This document shows positions 6,697 to 13,203 of a DNA stretch of 17,323 bases, piece by piece (the stretch's first letter is position 1; each line of letters starts with the position of its first letter). The notes under the pieces are model-generated. The model saw only the letters and a list, made by a program, of their open reading frames with translations, was not told the origin of the DNA and made no database searches. The position numbers and the translations under genes were made by a program. Origin of the DNA: Clostridiales bacterium (GTDB lineage: Bacteria > Bacillota > Clostridia > Oscillospirales > Acutalibacteraceae); the NCBI GenBank assembly GCA_012511485.1, contig JAAZFZ010000209.1, forward strand, positions 1-17,323. The letters run 5' to 3'.

Positions 6697-8010
6697 ATGG
6701 ATTTTTTGATTTATTCAAAGAGAATACCCGTTAAATATAATGTTGATATTTTTGTTGCGGGGGGAGGCCCTGCGGGAGTTGCGGCGGCAGTTGCGGCAGC
6801 AAGGCAGGGGGCGAGCGTATATCTTGCGGAGGGCTTCACGGCCTTCGGCGGTGCTGCGGTTACAATGCTGGTTCCGGCATTTATGCAATTTGGCAACGGC
6901 GTGGATTTTCTCGCCGCAGGCATAGGCTCCGAAATCTTTGAATCAATTAAGGCTCGGGCTTACCCTAGCTACAGAAAATACTGCCCAAACGGCATACCCG
7001 TCGAAACCTTAAAGCTCATTTATGATGATATGGTTATCGGCTCGGGTGCAAAATTCAGCTTTAACACAAATGTTATAGATGTAGTCGCTCAGGGCGGCCG
7101 GGTTGAGTCGGTAATCTGTGCCTCAAAGGGCTCCGTTTTCGCAGTGAAAGCAAAGGTCTTTGTGGACTGCACGGGTGACGGTGACCTGAGTTATTATGCG
7201 GGAGCGCAATATGAGTACGGCAACGAAAACGGTGAGGTCATGGCTTCAACTCTCTGCGGTATCTGGGCGGGAGTTGATTGGAGCAGGGCGCAGGGGCCCG
7301 ATAGGCGCAGGCTTCTGGAAGCGTTTGCAGATAAGATTTTCACAAATGAGGATATGCACCTGCCCGGAATGTGGCGGCTCGCTGCCGGTATCGGCGGCTC
7401 GAATGCCGGCCATGTTTATGAAGTTGACGGCTGCGATGCCCTTTCATTGACCGAGGGCATTATTAAGGGCAGAAAACAGCTCACTGAGTACCGAAAATAT
7501 TACAGGGATTATTTGAGTGGATTTGAAAATGCGGAGTTGGTTTACTCAGCATCTCAGATTGGCATAAGAGAAACAAGGCGGATTATCGGCAACTATGTGC
7601 TTTGCCTTGACGACTTTTTGGCACGGGCAGTGTTCGAGGATGAAATCGGGCGCTATTGCTATAATGTCGATATTCACTCTGCAGTCAACACAAAGGACGG
7701 ATATGAGCTTTTTGAAAAGGAGCATAAGGGCTACCGCTATAAAAGCGGCGAAAGCTACGGGATTCCCTACCGAACACTCACGCCAAAGGGGTTCTCAAAC
7801 CTGCTCACCGCAGGGCGATGCATATCGACGGATAGGTATATGCAATCCTCCGTGCGGGTTATGCCCGGCTGTTACATAACAGGTCAGGCGGCGGGAACGG
7901 CGGCGGCAGTCAGCGCACAGGGGAATACGGATGTGCATAATGCCAATATCAGCGAAATTCAGAGCAGGCTTATCAAGCTCGGAGCTTTCCTGCCAAATAA
8001 AAAGAAGTAA
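6697..8010 (+). CDS. FAD-dependent oxidoreductase (FAD_oxidored / PF12831-like)
   Basis: A 437-residue flavoprotein. The N-terminal Rossmann dinucleotide motif is VAGGGPAGVAAAVAAARQGASVYLAE (20-45), followed by GGAAVTMLVP (51-60). The second FAD contact region is CTGDGDLSYYAGA (158-170), and RETRRIIGNYVL (291-302) with the C-terminal AGRCIS...RVMPGCYITGQAAGTAAA (372-404) completes the pattern of the FAD_oxidored group (often labelled xanthan lyase-like in databases). The substrate is unknown. Members often sit in glycan-use loci, and here the neighbours are uxaC and two glycan-active-enzyme genes, so oxidation of a sugar or uronate derivative is a reasonable guess. No signal peptide: cytoplasmic. 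A GGAAGGAG site (6683-6690) precedes the ATG. It appears to be a single-gene unit. No convincing terminator was seen at 8011-8136. Confidence 0.85.
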   Translation: MDFLIYSKRIPVKYNVDIFVAGGGPAGVAAAVAAARQGASVYLAEGFTAFGGAAVTMLVPAFMQFGNGVDFLAAGIGSEIFESIKARAYPSYRKYCPNGIPVETLKLIYDDMVIGSGAKFSFNTNVIDVVAQGGRVESVICASKGSVFAVKAKVFVDCTGDGDLSYYAGAQYEYGNENGEVMASTLCGIWAGVDWSRAQGPDRRRLLEAFADKIFTNEDMHLPGMWRLAAGIGGSNAGHVYEVDGCDALSLTEGIIKGRKQLTEYRKYYRDYLSGFENAELVYSASQIGIRETRRIIGNYVLCLDDFLARAVFEDEIGRYCYNVDIHSAVNTKDGYELFEKEHKGYRYKSGESYGIPYRTLTPKGFSNLLTAGRCISTDRYMQSSVRVMPGCYITGQAAGTAAAVSAQGNTDVHNANISEIQSRLIKLGAFLPNKKK

Positions 8011-8136
8011 TATAAAGCTCATATCTGTGCTTTGCACCTGCGATTTCCATATTGCTGATTATAACTCCAAACTCATTTCAATTATATAAAAACAGACTGC
8101 CTTGCTCAAAAGCTGTTCACATAATATTTCAATTAA

Positions 8137-9228
8137 TCACTCCTGACCTTCGACATCTCTCAATATGAGCTTTTTAACCGTGCCGTTGTTGACTATCACG
8201 GGGATTTCGGGGCAGTTAAGAAACTTTTGTGTAACATCACTTATTATCATTCTGTCAATTGTGACATCCTCATCAATCCTTATTGTCGGAGCGACTGTCA
8301 CATCCTCCTCAATTCTGTGGACATTTGAAATCGAAACATTGCCGCAGCTAATGCCCTTTGCAAACCAGATTATCGGGCGGTCGGAGTTGTCGCCCACGGG
8401 CTTTGAAGCAAAAACATCACTGACTGATATATTGTCAAACCAGATAGGCTCACCCGGGTGTATATTGTGGTGGGTGAACGAAACGCCGTAGTAACGGTAT
8501 GTTCCGAAAATGTTGCGGATAGAAACATTCCTCATTTTGCTGCCGCAGGAGAGAAGCCTGACTGCCGTATAGCCGTTATCCGAATAGAGGTTTTCTATTG
8601 CTATGTTCTCAATGTCGCCTCTGGTGATTTCGCAGGCATAGGTATCGTCACAGTTTATTGCCACCAGGTCGTCATTCGTGGCACCCTTGATGTTGCAGAT
8701 TCTGCCGTTGCGGGCAATGCCCTGAATATGCACACCGTCCATATTCGTTCGCAGCATATTATGGTCAAAGGTAATATGCTCAACCGTGAAGTTATCAGCA
8801 TTGCATATTAGCATAGCGTAGCTTTCAGGGTCTTTAACTGTTAGGTGCGCCATGTGGAAGTTCTCAACGCCTACAAAGCGCATAAGAATCCCGTAGTAGT
8901 AATCCTCCTCATAATGCGTCAGCTGAAAGCGGGATTCACGGCTGCGCCTGACTTGGTTTTCGTTGTTCCCGTCCCAGATTCCGCCGATAAGCGAGATGTT
9001 GTAGTTTGTTCCTCTTGAAAGCAGCGTATCGTTTTCAATAATTGCGCAGTTGGAATTATCTGCAAGCTTCATTACCGCACCGTTTGTCAGGCGAAGGGTA
9101 GTATTGTCATGGATTATGAGCGGAGATGAAATAAGATAAGTCCCGTTGCCCAAGAAAACTTCACCTCTGCCGTCAAGCAGCCTTTGAACATTAGCGGTGT
9201 CATCTCTGATTCCGTCACCAAAAAGCAT
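8137..9228 (-). CDS. Right-handed beta-helix protein, GH28/pectate-lyase-3-like
   Basis: The 363-residue product begins with FGDGIRDDTANVQ (3-15), the hallmark start of pectate-lyase-3-like beta-helix proteins, and then shows many short beta-helix coils (repeated N-I-S-I / V-S-I-R-N-I units). Two blocks resemble polygalacturonase (GH28) active-site motifs: NMDGVHIQG (162-170, cf. NTDG) and NDDLVAIN (185-192, cf. GDD). I could not find the usual G-H-G or R-I-K motifs, so the catalytic type is uncertain: it may be a divergent glycosidase, a lyase or an epimerase. No signal peptide is present, so it should act inside the cell on imported oligosaccharides. The GGAGGG site (9234-9239) lies 5 nt before the ATG. 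It diverges from the GH16 gene across a shared control region. Confidence 0.8.
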   Translation of the reverse strand: MLFGDGIRDDTANVQRLLDGRGEVFLGNGTYLISSPLIIHDNTTLRLTNGAVMKLADNSNCAIIENDTLLSRGTNYNISLIGGIWDGNNENQVRRSRESRFQLTHYEEDYYYGILMRFVGVENFHMAHLTVKDPESYAMLICNADNFTVEHITFDHNMLRTNMDGVHIQGIARNGRICNIKGATNDDLVAINCDDTYACEITRGDIENIAIENLYSDNGYTAVRLLSCGSKMRNVSIRNIFGTYRYYGVSFTHHNIHPGEPIWFDNISVSDVFASKPVGDNSDRPIIWFAKGISCGNVSISNVHRIEEDVTVAPTIRIDEDVTIDRMIISDVTQKFLNCPEIPVIVNNGTVKKLILRDVEGQE

Positions 9229-9288
9229 ATTTTCCCTCCGTATATTTTATTTTATTTCAGGCAAAGCAAAAAGGATTTTACAACTGTA

Positions 9289-9318
9289 ATGTTAGTTTAT
9301 TCTATATGGGTTTGTCAA
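9289..9318 (-). promoter_or_regulatory. Promoter of the beta-helix gene with 12-bp repeat copy 1
   Basis: On the minus strand TTGACA (9313-9318), an 18-nt spacer and TAACAT (9289-9294) form a good promoter about 60 nt before the ATG. Its -10 box lies within a 12-bp word (9289-9300, plus-strand ATGTTAGTTTAT) that recurs exactly in the opposing promoter. Confidence 0.55.
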
Positions 9319-9356
9319 TATTATCCATAAAAAGATAAGGTTAATAATACGACCGG

Positions 9357-9387
9357 TTGACAGTAATTGGAACTTATGTTAGTTTAT
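9357..9387 (+). promoter_or_regulatory. Promoter of the GH16 gene with 12-bp repeat copy 2
   Basis: TTGACA (9357-9362), a 17-nt spacer and a poor -10 TAGTTT (9380-9385) precede the ATG by 22 nt. The 12-bp word ATGTTAGTTTAT (9376-9387) covers the -10, as copy 1 does in the divergent promoter. A weak -10 with an exact -35 fits a regulated promoter. Confidence 0.5.
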
Positions 9388-9407
9388 AAAAAAGGAGGGC
9401 GGAGAAA

Positions 9408-10313
9408 ATGTCATTACAAAGCATATTTGTCAAGAGAGAAAGAACCATGATTATGCGCTTTATAGCAGCTTTGCTTGCCGCAGTTGAGGCTTTGGGAGCA
9501 CTGCTTTTCGCACTTCCGCAGACACCGCGCGGGCAGAAAATCTGTCTGGCGGAATGGGATCTTGTCTGGTCCGATGAATTTGACGGCACACAGCTTGACA
9601 CATCTTCATGGTGCTCTGCCGGTGACGGGGAGCGCAGGGGCGGCTATTGGGATATCGGCGAGGCTTTTGTTGAGGACGGCAACCTTATTCTCAGAACTGA
9701 ATATAAAGAGGACGGCCGTTTCGCAGCAGGCTGGTATTCCGGCGCAATTGAAACAAGGGAGCTCAAACAGTTCAAGTATGGATATTTTGAATGCAGGTGC
9801 ATTTCACCTGTCGGCGAGGGGCTTTGGGCGGCTTTCTGGATGTTCTCACACGGGGTAGGTAATGTGGACGGAACAGGGCGTGACGGAGCGGAAATTGATA
9901 TTTTTGAGTCGCCCTATTACGGATATGACAACCCGCTCAAAAGAAACGCCATATCCTCCACAATTCACTATGATGGTTATGAAGAGGCTCACAAAAGCAC
10001 AACCTTAGGCTCATATAAGGTGCCGAATCCCTATACGGAATATAATACCTTCGGCCTTGAATGGAACGAGGATGAATGCATCTTCTATATTAACGACGTT
10101 GAGACGGACAGGATAACAGGCGTTGAAGTGCCAAGGGTTGAGGAGTGGCTAATGCTCACCGTTGAAGTCAACGGCAATCACTCAATACCGGGTGCAAACG
10201 AAAATGGTGAAATTATTGAAACACAAAACGGCAATATCACAAAAAACAGCAGTAATTTGGCACCCTTTGATTTTGTAGTTGACTATGTAAGGGTCTACAC
10301 CAAAAAGCCATAA
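9408..10313 (+). CDS. Exported GH16-family glycoside hydrolase (laminarinase/lichenase-like)
   Basis: A 301-residue GH16 enzyme; the family cleaves beta-1,3 or mixed beta-1,3/1,4 glucans and some galactans. The catalytic motif is EIDIFE (162-167): nucleophile Glu162, Asp164 and acid/base Glu167. Supporting features are WSDEFDG (54-60), YGYFECR (124-130), GLWAAFWMF (138-146), YNTFGLEW (212-219) and the final strand DYVRVY (292-297). The N-terminus has basic residues (KRER, 9-12) followed by a hydrophobic stretch (about 17-37), so the enzyme is exported or membrane-anchored; there is no lipobox. The ATG at 9408 has GGAGGG 8 nt upstream; an inner ATG at 9447 would give a shorter signal. No carbohydrate-binding module is attached. 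The exact substrate cannot be decided by eye. Confidence 0.9.
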   Translation: MSLQSIFVKRERTMIMRFIAALLAAVEALGALLFALPQTPRGQKICLAEWDLVWSDEFDGTQLDTSSWCSAGDGERRGGYWDIGEAFVEDGNLILRTEYKEDGRFAAGWYSGAIETRELKQFKYGYFECRCISPVGEGLWAAFWMFSHGVGNVDGTGRDGAEIDIFESPYYGYDNPLKRNAISSTIHYDGYEEAHKSTTLGSYKVPNPYTEYNTFGLEWNEDECIFYINDVETDRITGVEVPRVEEWLMLTVEVNGNHSIPGANENGEIIETQNGNITKNSSNLAPFDFVVDYVRVYTKKP

Positions 10314-10320
10314 GAAGCAT

Positions 10321-10359
10321 AAAAAAAGAGCCTGCCTTTCGTTTTTGAAAAGCAGGCTC
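10321..10359 (-). terminator. Intrinsic terminator (best in the minus direction)
   Basis: GAGCCTGC (10328-10335) pairs with GCAGGCTC (10352-10359). On the minus strand the stem is followed by seven T, so it would end transcripts from ddh or the ABC remnant. It may also slow transcripts leaving the GH16 gene, though no T run follows on that side. Confidence 0.7.
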
Positions 10360-10504
10360 AATTATCGCCAATGCAGGGCAGAATAATATCGACATTATGT
10401 GAAGTAGGGGCAATTAGCCCGAGCAAAGTGCGAATGGTGGTGCTTTTACCCGCACCGTTTGGCCCGATAAAACCAAGGGCAGAAGCGAAGCCCCTGCCCT
10501 TGTT
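10358..10504 (-). pseudogene. Fragment of an ABC transporter ATP-binding protein
   Basis: In one minus-strand frame this encodes ALGFIGPNGAGKSTTIRTLL followed by GLIAPTS, an unmistakable ABC-ATPase Walker A region (codons at 10442-10456 encode GAGKS), and then reads HNVDIILPCIGDN to a stop at 10358-10360. Upstream in the same frame only non-family residues and a stop codon (near 10527) occur, with no ATG. The Q-loop, signature and Walker B parts are missing. This is a relic of about 35 recognisable codons of a gene of roughly 230-300 codons. Its 5' side coincides with an inverted repeat (10475-10501). The stretch 10314-10564 holds no intact gene. Confidence 0.75.
10475..10501. repeat. Inverted repeat at the edge of the ABC remnant
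   Basis: AAGGGCAG (10475-10482) and CTGCCCTT (10494-10501) form an 8-bp stem with an 11-nt loop. A T7 run lies 14 nt beyond on the plus strand, and GGTTTT follows on the minus strand. It could be a weak terminator downstream of ddh or a junction scar. Confidence 0.45.
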
Positions 10505-10564
10505 ACCTCTAATCTTTTTTTGTAGTTAAATGCGAAAGGTTTTTGAATTCAAGCGGGTGAATTA

Positions 10565-11440
10565 TTAAACCAGCTTGCGAATAAGCTCGTTTATATCACC
10601 GTGCAAAAAATCAATCGGCGGGATTTGAATCATTGTATAGCACCCAGGCCTTTGCTTTGTGACAGCACGGGCGGAGGATACCAAAATCTGGCCGGTTAGT
10701 GCCGGATTGTTTATAGTCATATTAAAATCAATTCGCTGGTTGCCCGTGACTCCGGAAACGCCCTTTCTGGTCAGGTTGACGCCATGCCCGACATCTCTGA
10801 GCATATCAACATTTTCCACTTCAATTACATGAGTTTCATCATGCACAAAATATTCATCTTCACGAATTGATTTTGATACTGCATCAAAATCGGCTCCCTT
10901 TTCCAGCTCAACATACACCATACGCCTGTGAACTCCCGAGCCCATCGGCATGGTCATGGAAAGTGCGTCTTTAACTCCTGATATTGCTTTTACGGCAACA
11001 GTGTGCCCCATGCTCATGCCGGGACCGAAATTAGTATAGGTCAGCCCCTTTGGGAGCATTGCCATGAGCAAGGTCCGCACTACCGAATCACTCCCGGGGT
11101 CCCATCCGCACGCTGTCATTGCAGCACAGTTATTTTCTTTTGCGATTACATCCAACTTTGAGCGAACCTCATAAATATTGGAATGTATGTCATAACTGTC
11201 AACAGTGCAAATTCCCCTTGATAAAAGGGAGGATGCAGTGTCAGGTACAGAGCGGCTAGGCAGACATAGAATTGCAACATCTATATTCTTTAATTCCGAT
11301 ACACTACTAAGCACAGGCACATCCGCAGTGACCTCCCGCGTTTCAACAATACATTCAAGCGAAAAGTCTTCACTCGCTGAGATTGCGTCATATGCTGCTC
11401 TCCCGATGTTTCCAAAACCAACAATTGCAACTTTAATCAT
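10565..11440 (-). CDS. ddh: meso-Diaminopimelate D-dehydrogenase
   Basis: Ddh makes meso-2,6-diaminopimelate from tetrahydrodipicolinate, ammonia and NADPH in one step, feeding lysine and peptidoglycan synthesis. The protein (291 residues) has the NADP-binding IVGFGNIGRAAYD (6-18), the substrate-domain GWDPGSDSVVR (112-122), FGPGMSMGHTVAVKAISGVKDALSMTMP (138-165) and VTGNQRIDFNMTINNPALTGQILVSSARA (231-259). The length is near 290-300, which fits the shorter type of the family. The ATG (complement of 11438-11440) is chosen because GGAAGGAA (11451-11458) sits 10 nt upstream; a TTG at 11449 would be only 1 nt from that site. The gene stands alone, with no other lysine-pathway gene nearby. Its leader contains a palindrome just after the predicted transcription start. 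Confidence 0.93.
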   Translation of the reverse strand: MIKVAIVGFGNIGRAAYDAISASEDFSLECIVETREVTADVPVLSSVSELKNIDVAILCLPSRSVPDTASSLLSRGICTVDSYDIHSNIYEVRSKLDVIAKENNCAAMTACGWDPGSDSVVRTLLMAMLPKGLTYTNFGPGMSMGHTVAVKAISGVKDALSMTMPMGSGVHRRMVYVELEKGADFDAVSKSIREDEYFVHDETHVIEVENVDMLRDVGHGVNLTRKGVSGVTGNQRIDFNMTINNPALTGQILVSSARAVTKQRPGCYTMIQIPPIDFLHGDINELIRKLV

Positions 11441-11512
11441 TTTTATCAAATTCCTTCCATTAGAAGCCGTCTGCTATTGATGAAAAGATATGCAATAGAT
11501 GCTCAGGCTTCA

Positions 11513-11574
11513 CTGTTTTATCTGACACATATTAAGATATGTGTTGATTTAATACTTATTCTACACTAAAACAG
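11513..11574. repeat. Nested inverted repeats in the ddh leader
   Basis: A perfect palindrome ACACATAT-taag-ATATGTGT (11525-11544) is framed by a second inverted pair, CTGTTTTA (11513-11520) and TAAAACAG (11567-11574). The inner palindrome begins about 13 nt downstream of the predicted -10, so it could be a repressor site or a hairpin at the mRNA 5' end. Confidence 0.6.
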
Positions 11575-11587
11575 CAAAAGAAGTCAA
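11558..11587 (-). promoter_or_regulatory. Promoter of ddh
   Basis: On the minus strand TTGACT (11582-11587), an 18-nt spacer and TAGAAT (11558-11563) form a good promoter. The -35 overlaps the terminator stem of the upstream tRNA-Leu. The leader would be about 110 nt. Confidence 0.6.
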
Positions 11588-11606
11588 TTGCAAAGCTGTA
11601 ATTGAC
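11575..11606 (-). terminator. Terminator of tRNA-Leu
   Basis: On the minus strand GTCAATT / AATTGAC (arms 11600-11606 and 11583-11589) forms a 7-bp stem followed by TTCTTTTG, 16 nt after the encoded CCA. Confidence 0.55.
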
Positions 11607-11621
11607 CTCTATAAAAATCTT

Positions 11622-11708
11622 TGGTGCCGGTGACCGGACTTGAACCGGTACGCTGTTGCCAGCGAGGGATTTTAAGTCCCTTGCGTCTGCCGATTCCGCC
11701 ACACCGGC
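11622..11708 (-). tRNA. tRNA-Leu (anticodon UAA)
   Basis: A class II tRNA with a long variable arm. On the minus strand the acceptor GCCGGTG (11702-11708) pairs with CACCGGC (11626-11632); discriminator A and an encoded CCA (11622-11624) follow. The anticodon arm AGGGA-CTTAAAA-TCCCT gives anticodon TAA. The T arm is ACCGG-TTCAAGT-CCGGT. Confidence 0.96.
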
Positions 11709-11726
11709 ATATTTTGTAGCCTTTGT

Positions 11727-11755
11727 ATTATATGATAAGGGATGACCTTTGTCAA
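11727..11755 (-). promoter_or_regulatory. Consensus promoter of tRNA-Leu
   Basis: On the minus strand an exact TTGACA (11750-11755), a 17-nt spacer and an exact TATAAT (11727-11732) lie about 18 nt before the tRNA 5' end. Confidence 0.9.
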
Positions 11756-11791
11756 TAGATTAAGGCTCAATCTTAATTTAATTAGTTTTGA

Positions 11792-11820
11792 TTGTAAAAG
11801 TGGTTAAAATGGTATAGAAT
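11792..11820 (+). promoter_or_regulatory. Candidate promoter of the CDF transporter gene
   Basis: TTGTAA (11792-11797), a 17-nt spacer and TAGAAT (11815-11820). Transcription would begin near 11827, so the following inverted repeat would form the very 5' end of the mRNA. Confidence 0.55.
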
Positions 11821-11823
11821 AAC

Positions 11824-11874
11824 AAATATACCCTTTTAGAAGATATTATCAGCCGCATTTAAGAGGGTATATTT
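11824..11874 (+). promoter_or_regulatory. Long hairpin in the CDF transporter leader
   Basis: Arms 11824-11838 and 11860-11874 are complementary over 15 bp with one G-U pair; the loop is 21 nt. The 3' arm ends in TTT(T)G, and the ribosome binding site begins 10 nt later. It does not show the conserved bases of the yybP-ykoY manganese riboswitch that I know. It may be an operator or a structural leader. Confidence 0.5.
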
Positions 11875-11895
11875 TGTTTGCTTGAGGTGGTCAGT

Positions 11896-13077
11896 GTGAC
11901 AAAGCTGCTCATAAAGCTTTTTATAAAAGACAGTGAAAATGTGGATAATCCGTCAGTCAGAGTGAGGTACGGCATACTTAGTGGAGCAGTGGGTGTTTTT
12001 ATCAATCTTCTTTTGTGCGCCGCAAAGCTCTTTGTGGGCAGCGTTTCAAACAGCATTGCCATTACCGCTGATGCCATCAACAACCTTTCAGATGCCGGCT
12101 CATCCGTTGTAAACCTTGTCGGCTTCAAGCTCTCAGGCAAATCTGCGGATGATGAGCACCCCTTCGGGCACGGCAGAATCGAATATATATGCAGCCTTGT
12201 CGTTTCATTTTTGGTTTTGCTCATGGGAGTGGAGCTGGTCAAATCTTCAGTTGACAGAATATTAACCCCCAAAACTACTGTTTTCAGTTATTATTCTGCG
12301 GTTATACTTATTATATCAATATTCGGTAAGCTTTGGATGGCTTTTTTAAACAAAAGCATCAGCAAAAGGATTAAATCACCTGCAACCGGTGCAATAGTTG
12401 CGGATAGCTTAGGCGATACAGCCGCAACATTTATAACGCTCATGGCGCTGATTTTATCAAGCTACACCTCATTACCGTTGGACGGCTATATGGGCGTTGT
12501 TGTTGCCGCATTTGTTTTTGTCGCAGGGATAAGGATTCTCAAGGAAACCATCGGGCCACTGCTTGGTGAATCCGCCGATGTTGAGTTTGCAGATAAAATT
12601 GAGAACAAAGTGCTATCGTATAACGGAGTTGTCGGGGTTCATGATTTGATTATTCATAACTACGGGCCGGGCAGGAATTTCGGCAGTGCCCATGTCGAGG
12701 TTCCGTCGGATTCGGATATCCTTGAAAGCCATGATATGATTGACCTTATTGAGAGGAATATCAAGGATGAGTTCGGGCTTGATATGGTGATTCACCTCGA
12801 CCCCATTGTGGTTAACGACGAGAGAATTAACAAGCTAAGGGAGCAGACAACTCAATTAGTCAAATCCATAGACGAAAAGCTGAGCATTCACGATTTCAGA
12901 GTTGTTGAGGGGCCTACGCACACGAATTTGATTTTTGACCTTGTTGTGCCGCCGCATTTTTATGCCGGTAAGGCTGAATTAATCAGCATTGTTGACCGCA
13001 AGCTGGGCGAACTTGATGAAAAATATTTTGCGGTAATTACGGTTGAGAGAAGCTTTATCGGCAGAAATGACTATTAA
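11896..13077 (+). CDS. Cation diffusion facilitator (CDF) metal exporter, possibly Mn2+
   Basis: CDF proteins export divalent metals in exchange for protons. The 393-residue product has the family layout: about six transmembrane helices (within 28-215), HPFGHGRIEY (88-97) and a C-terminal cytoplasmic dimerisation domain (about 225-305), plus an extra ~85-residue C-terminal part. The transport-site positions read Asn62-x-x-x-Asp66 in helix 2 and Asp170-x-x-x-Asp174 in helix 5. An N-D-D-D set is known from the pneumococcal manganese exporter MntE, whereas zinc members carry a His, so Mn2+ (or Fe2+) is the likelier cargo; that is inference. Start: GTG at 11896 with GAGGTGG (11884-11890) 5 nt upstream, giving the usual MTKLLIKLFIKD opening. 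The TTG at 11878 precedes the ribosome site. Confidence 0.9.
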   Translation: MTKLLIKLFIKDSENVDNPSVRVRYGILSGAVGVFINLLLCAAKLFVGSVSNSIAITADAINNLSDAGSSVVNLVGFKLSGKSADDEHPFGHGRIEYICSLVVSFLVLLMGVELVKSSVDRILTPKTTVFSYYSAVILIISIFGKLWMAFLNKSISKRIKSPATGAIVADSLGDTAATFITLMALILSSYTSLPLDGYMGVVVAAFVFVAGIRILKETIGPLLGESADVEFADKIENKVLSYNGVVGVHDLIIHNYGPGRNFGSAHVEVPSDSDILESHDMIDLIERNIKDEFGLDMVIHLDPIVVNDERINKLREQTTQLVKSIDEKLSIHDFRVVEGPTHTNLIFDLVVPPHFYAGKAELISIVDRKLGELDEKYFAVITVERSFIGRNDY

Positions 13078-13110
13078 TTTGGCAAAACCGACAAAATATT
13101 GACGGAATTC

Positions 13111-13128
13111 CTTCGACATTTTTCGAAG
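13111..13128 (+). terminator. Weak hairpin after the CDF gene
   Basis: CTTCGA / TCGAAG (6 bp, 6-nt loop) is followed by TTTGGTTATTTTC. It may end the CDF transcript, but the stem is short. Confidence 0.35.
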
Positions 13129-13136
13129 TTTGGTTA

Positions 13137-13165
13137 TTTTCAAAATGATAGTTTTATAGTAGAAT
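13137..13165 (+). promoter_or_regulatory. Candidate promoter of prs
   Basis: TTTTCA (13137-13142), a 17-nt spacer and TAGAAT (13160-13165), 38 nt before the prs ATG. The -35 is a moderate match. Confidence 0.4.
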
Positions 13166-13203
13166 AGTATTAGTCGGATAACTTAAAAATGGGGGAATTT
13201 ATT

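Noticed and set aside
8090..8125. Terminator for the beta-helix gene (AACAG/CTGTT followed by TTTTTATA on the minus strand)
   Set aside because: The outer stem is only 5 bp around a long loop; too weak to call.
11441..11574. Possible lysine riboswitch before ddh
   Set aside because: The leader is too short and shows only simple palindromes, not the five-helix junction of that class.
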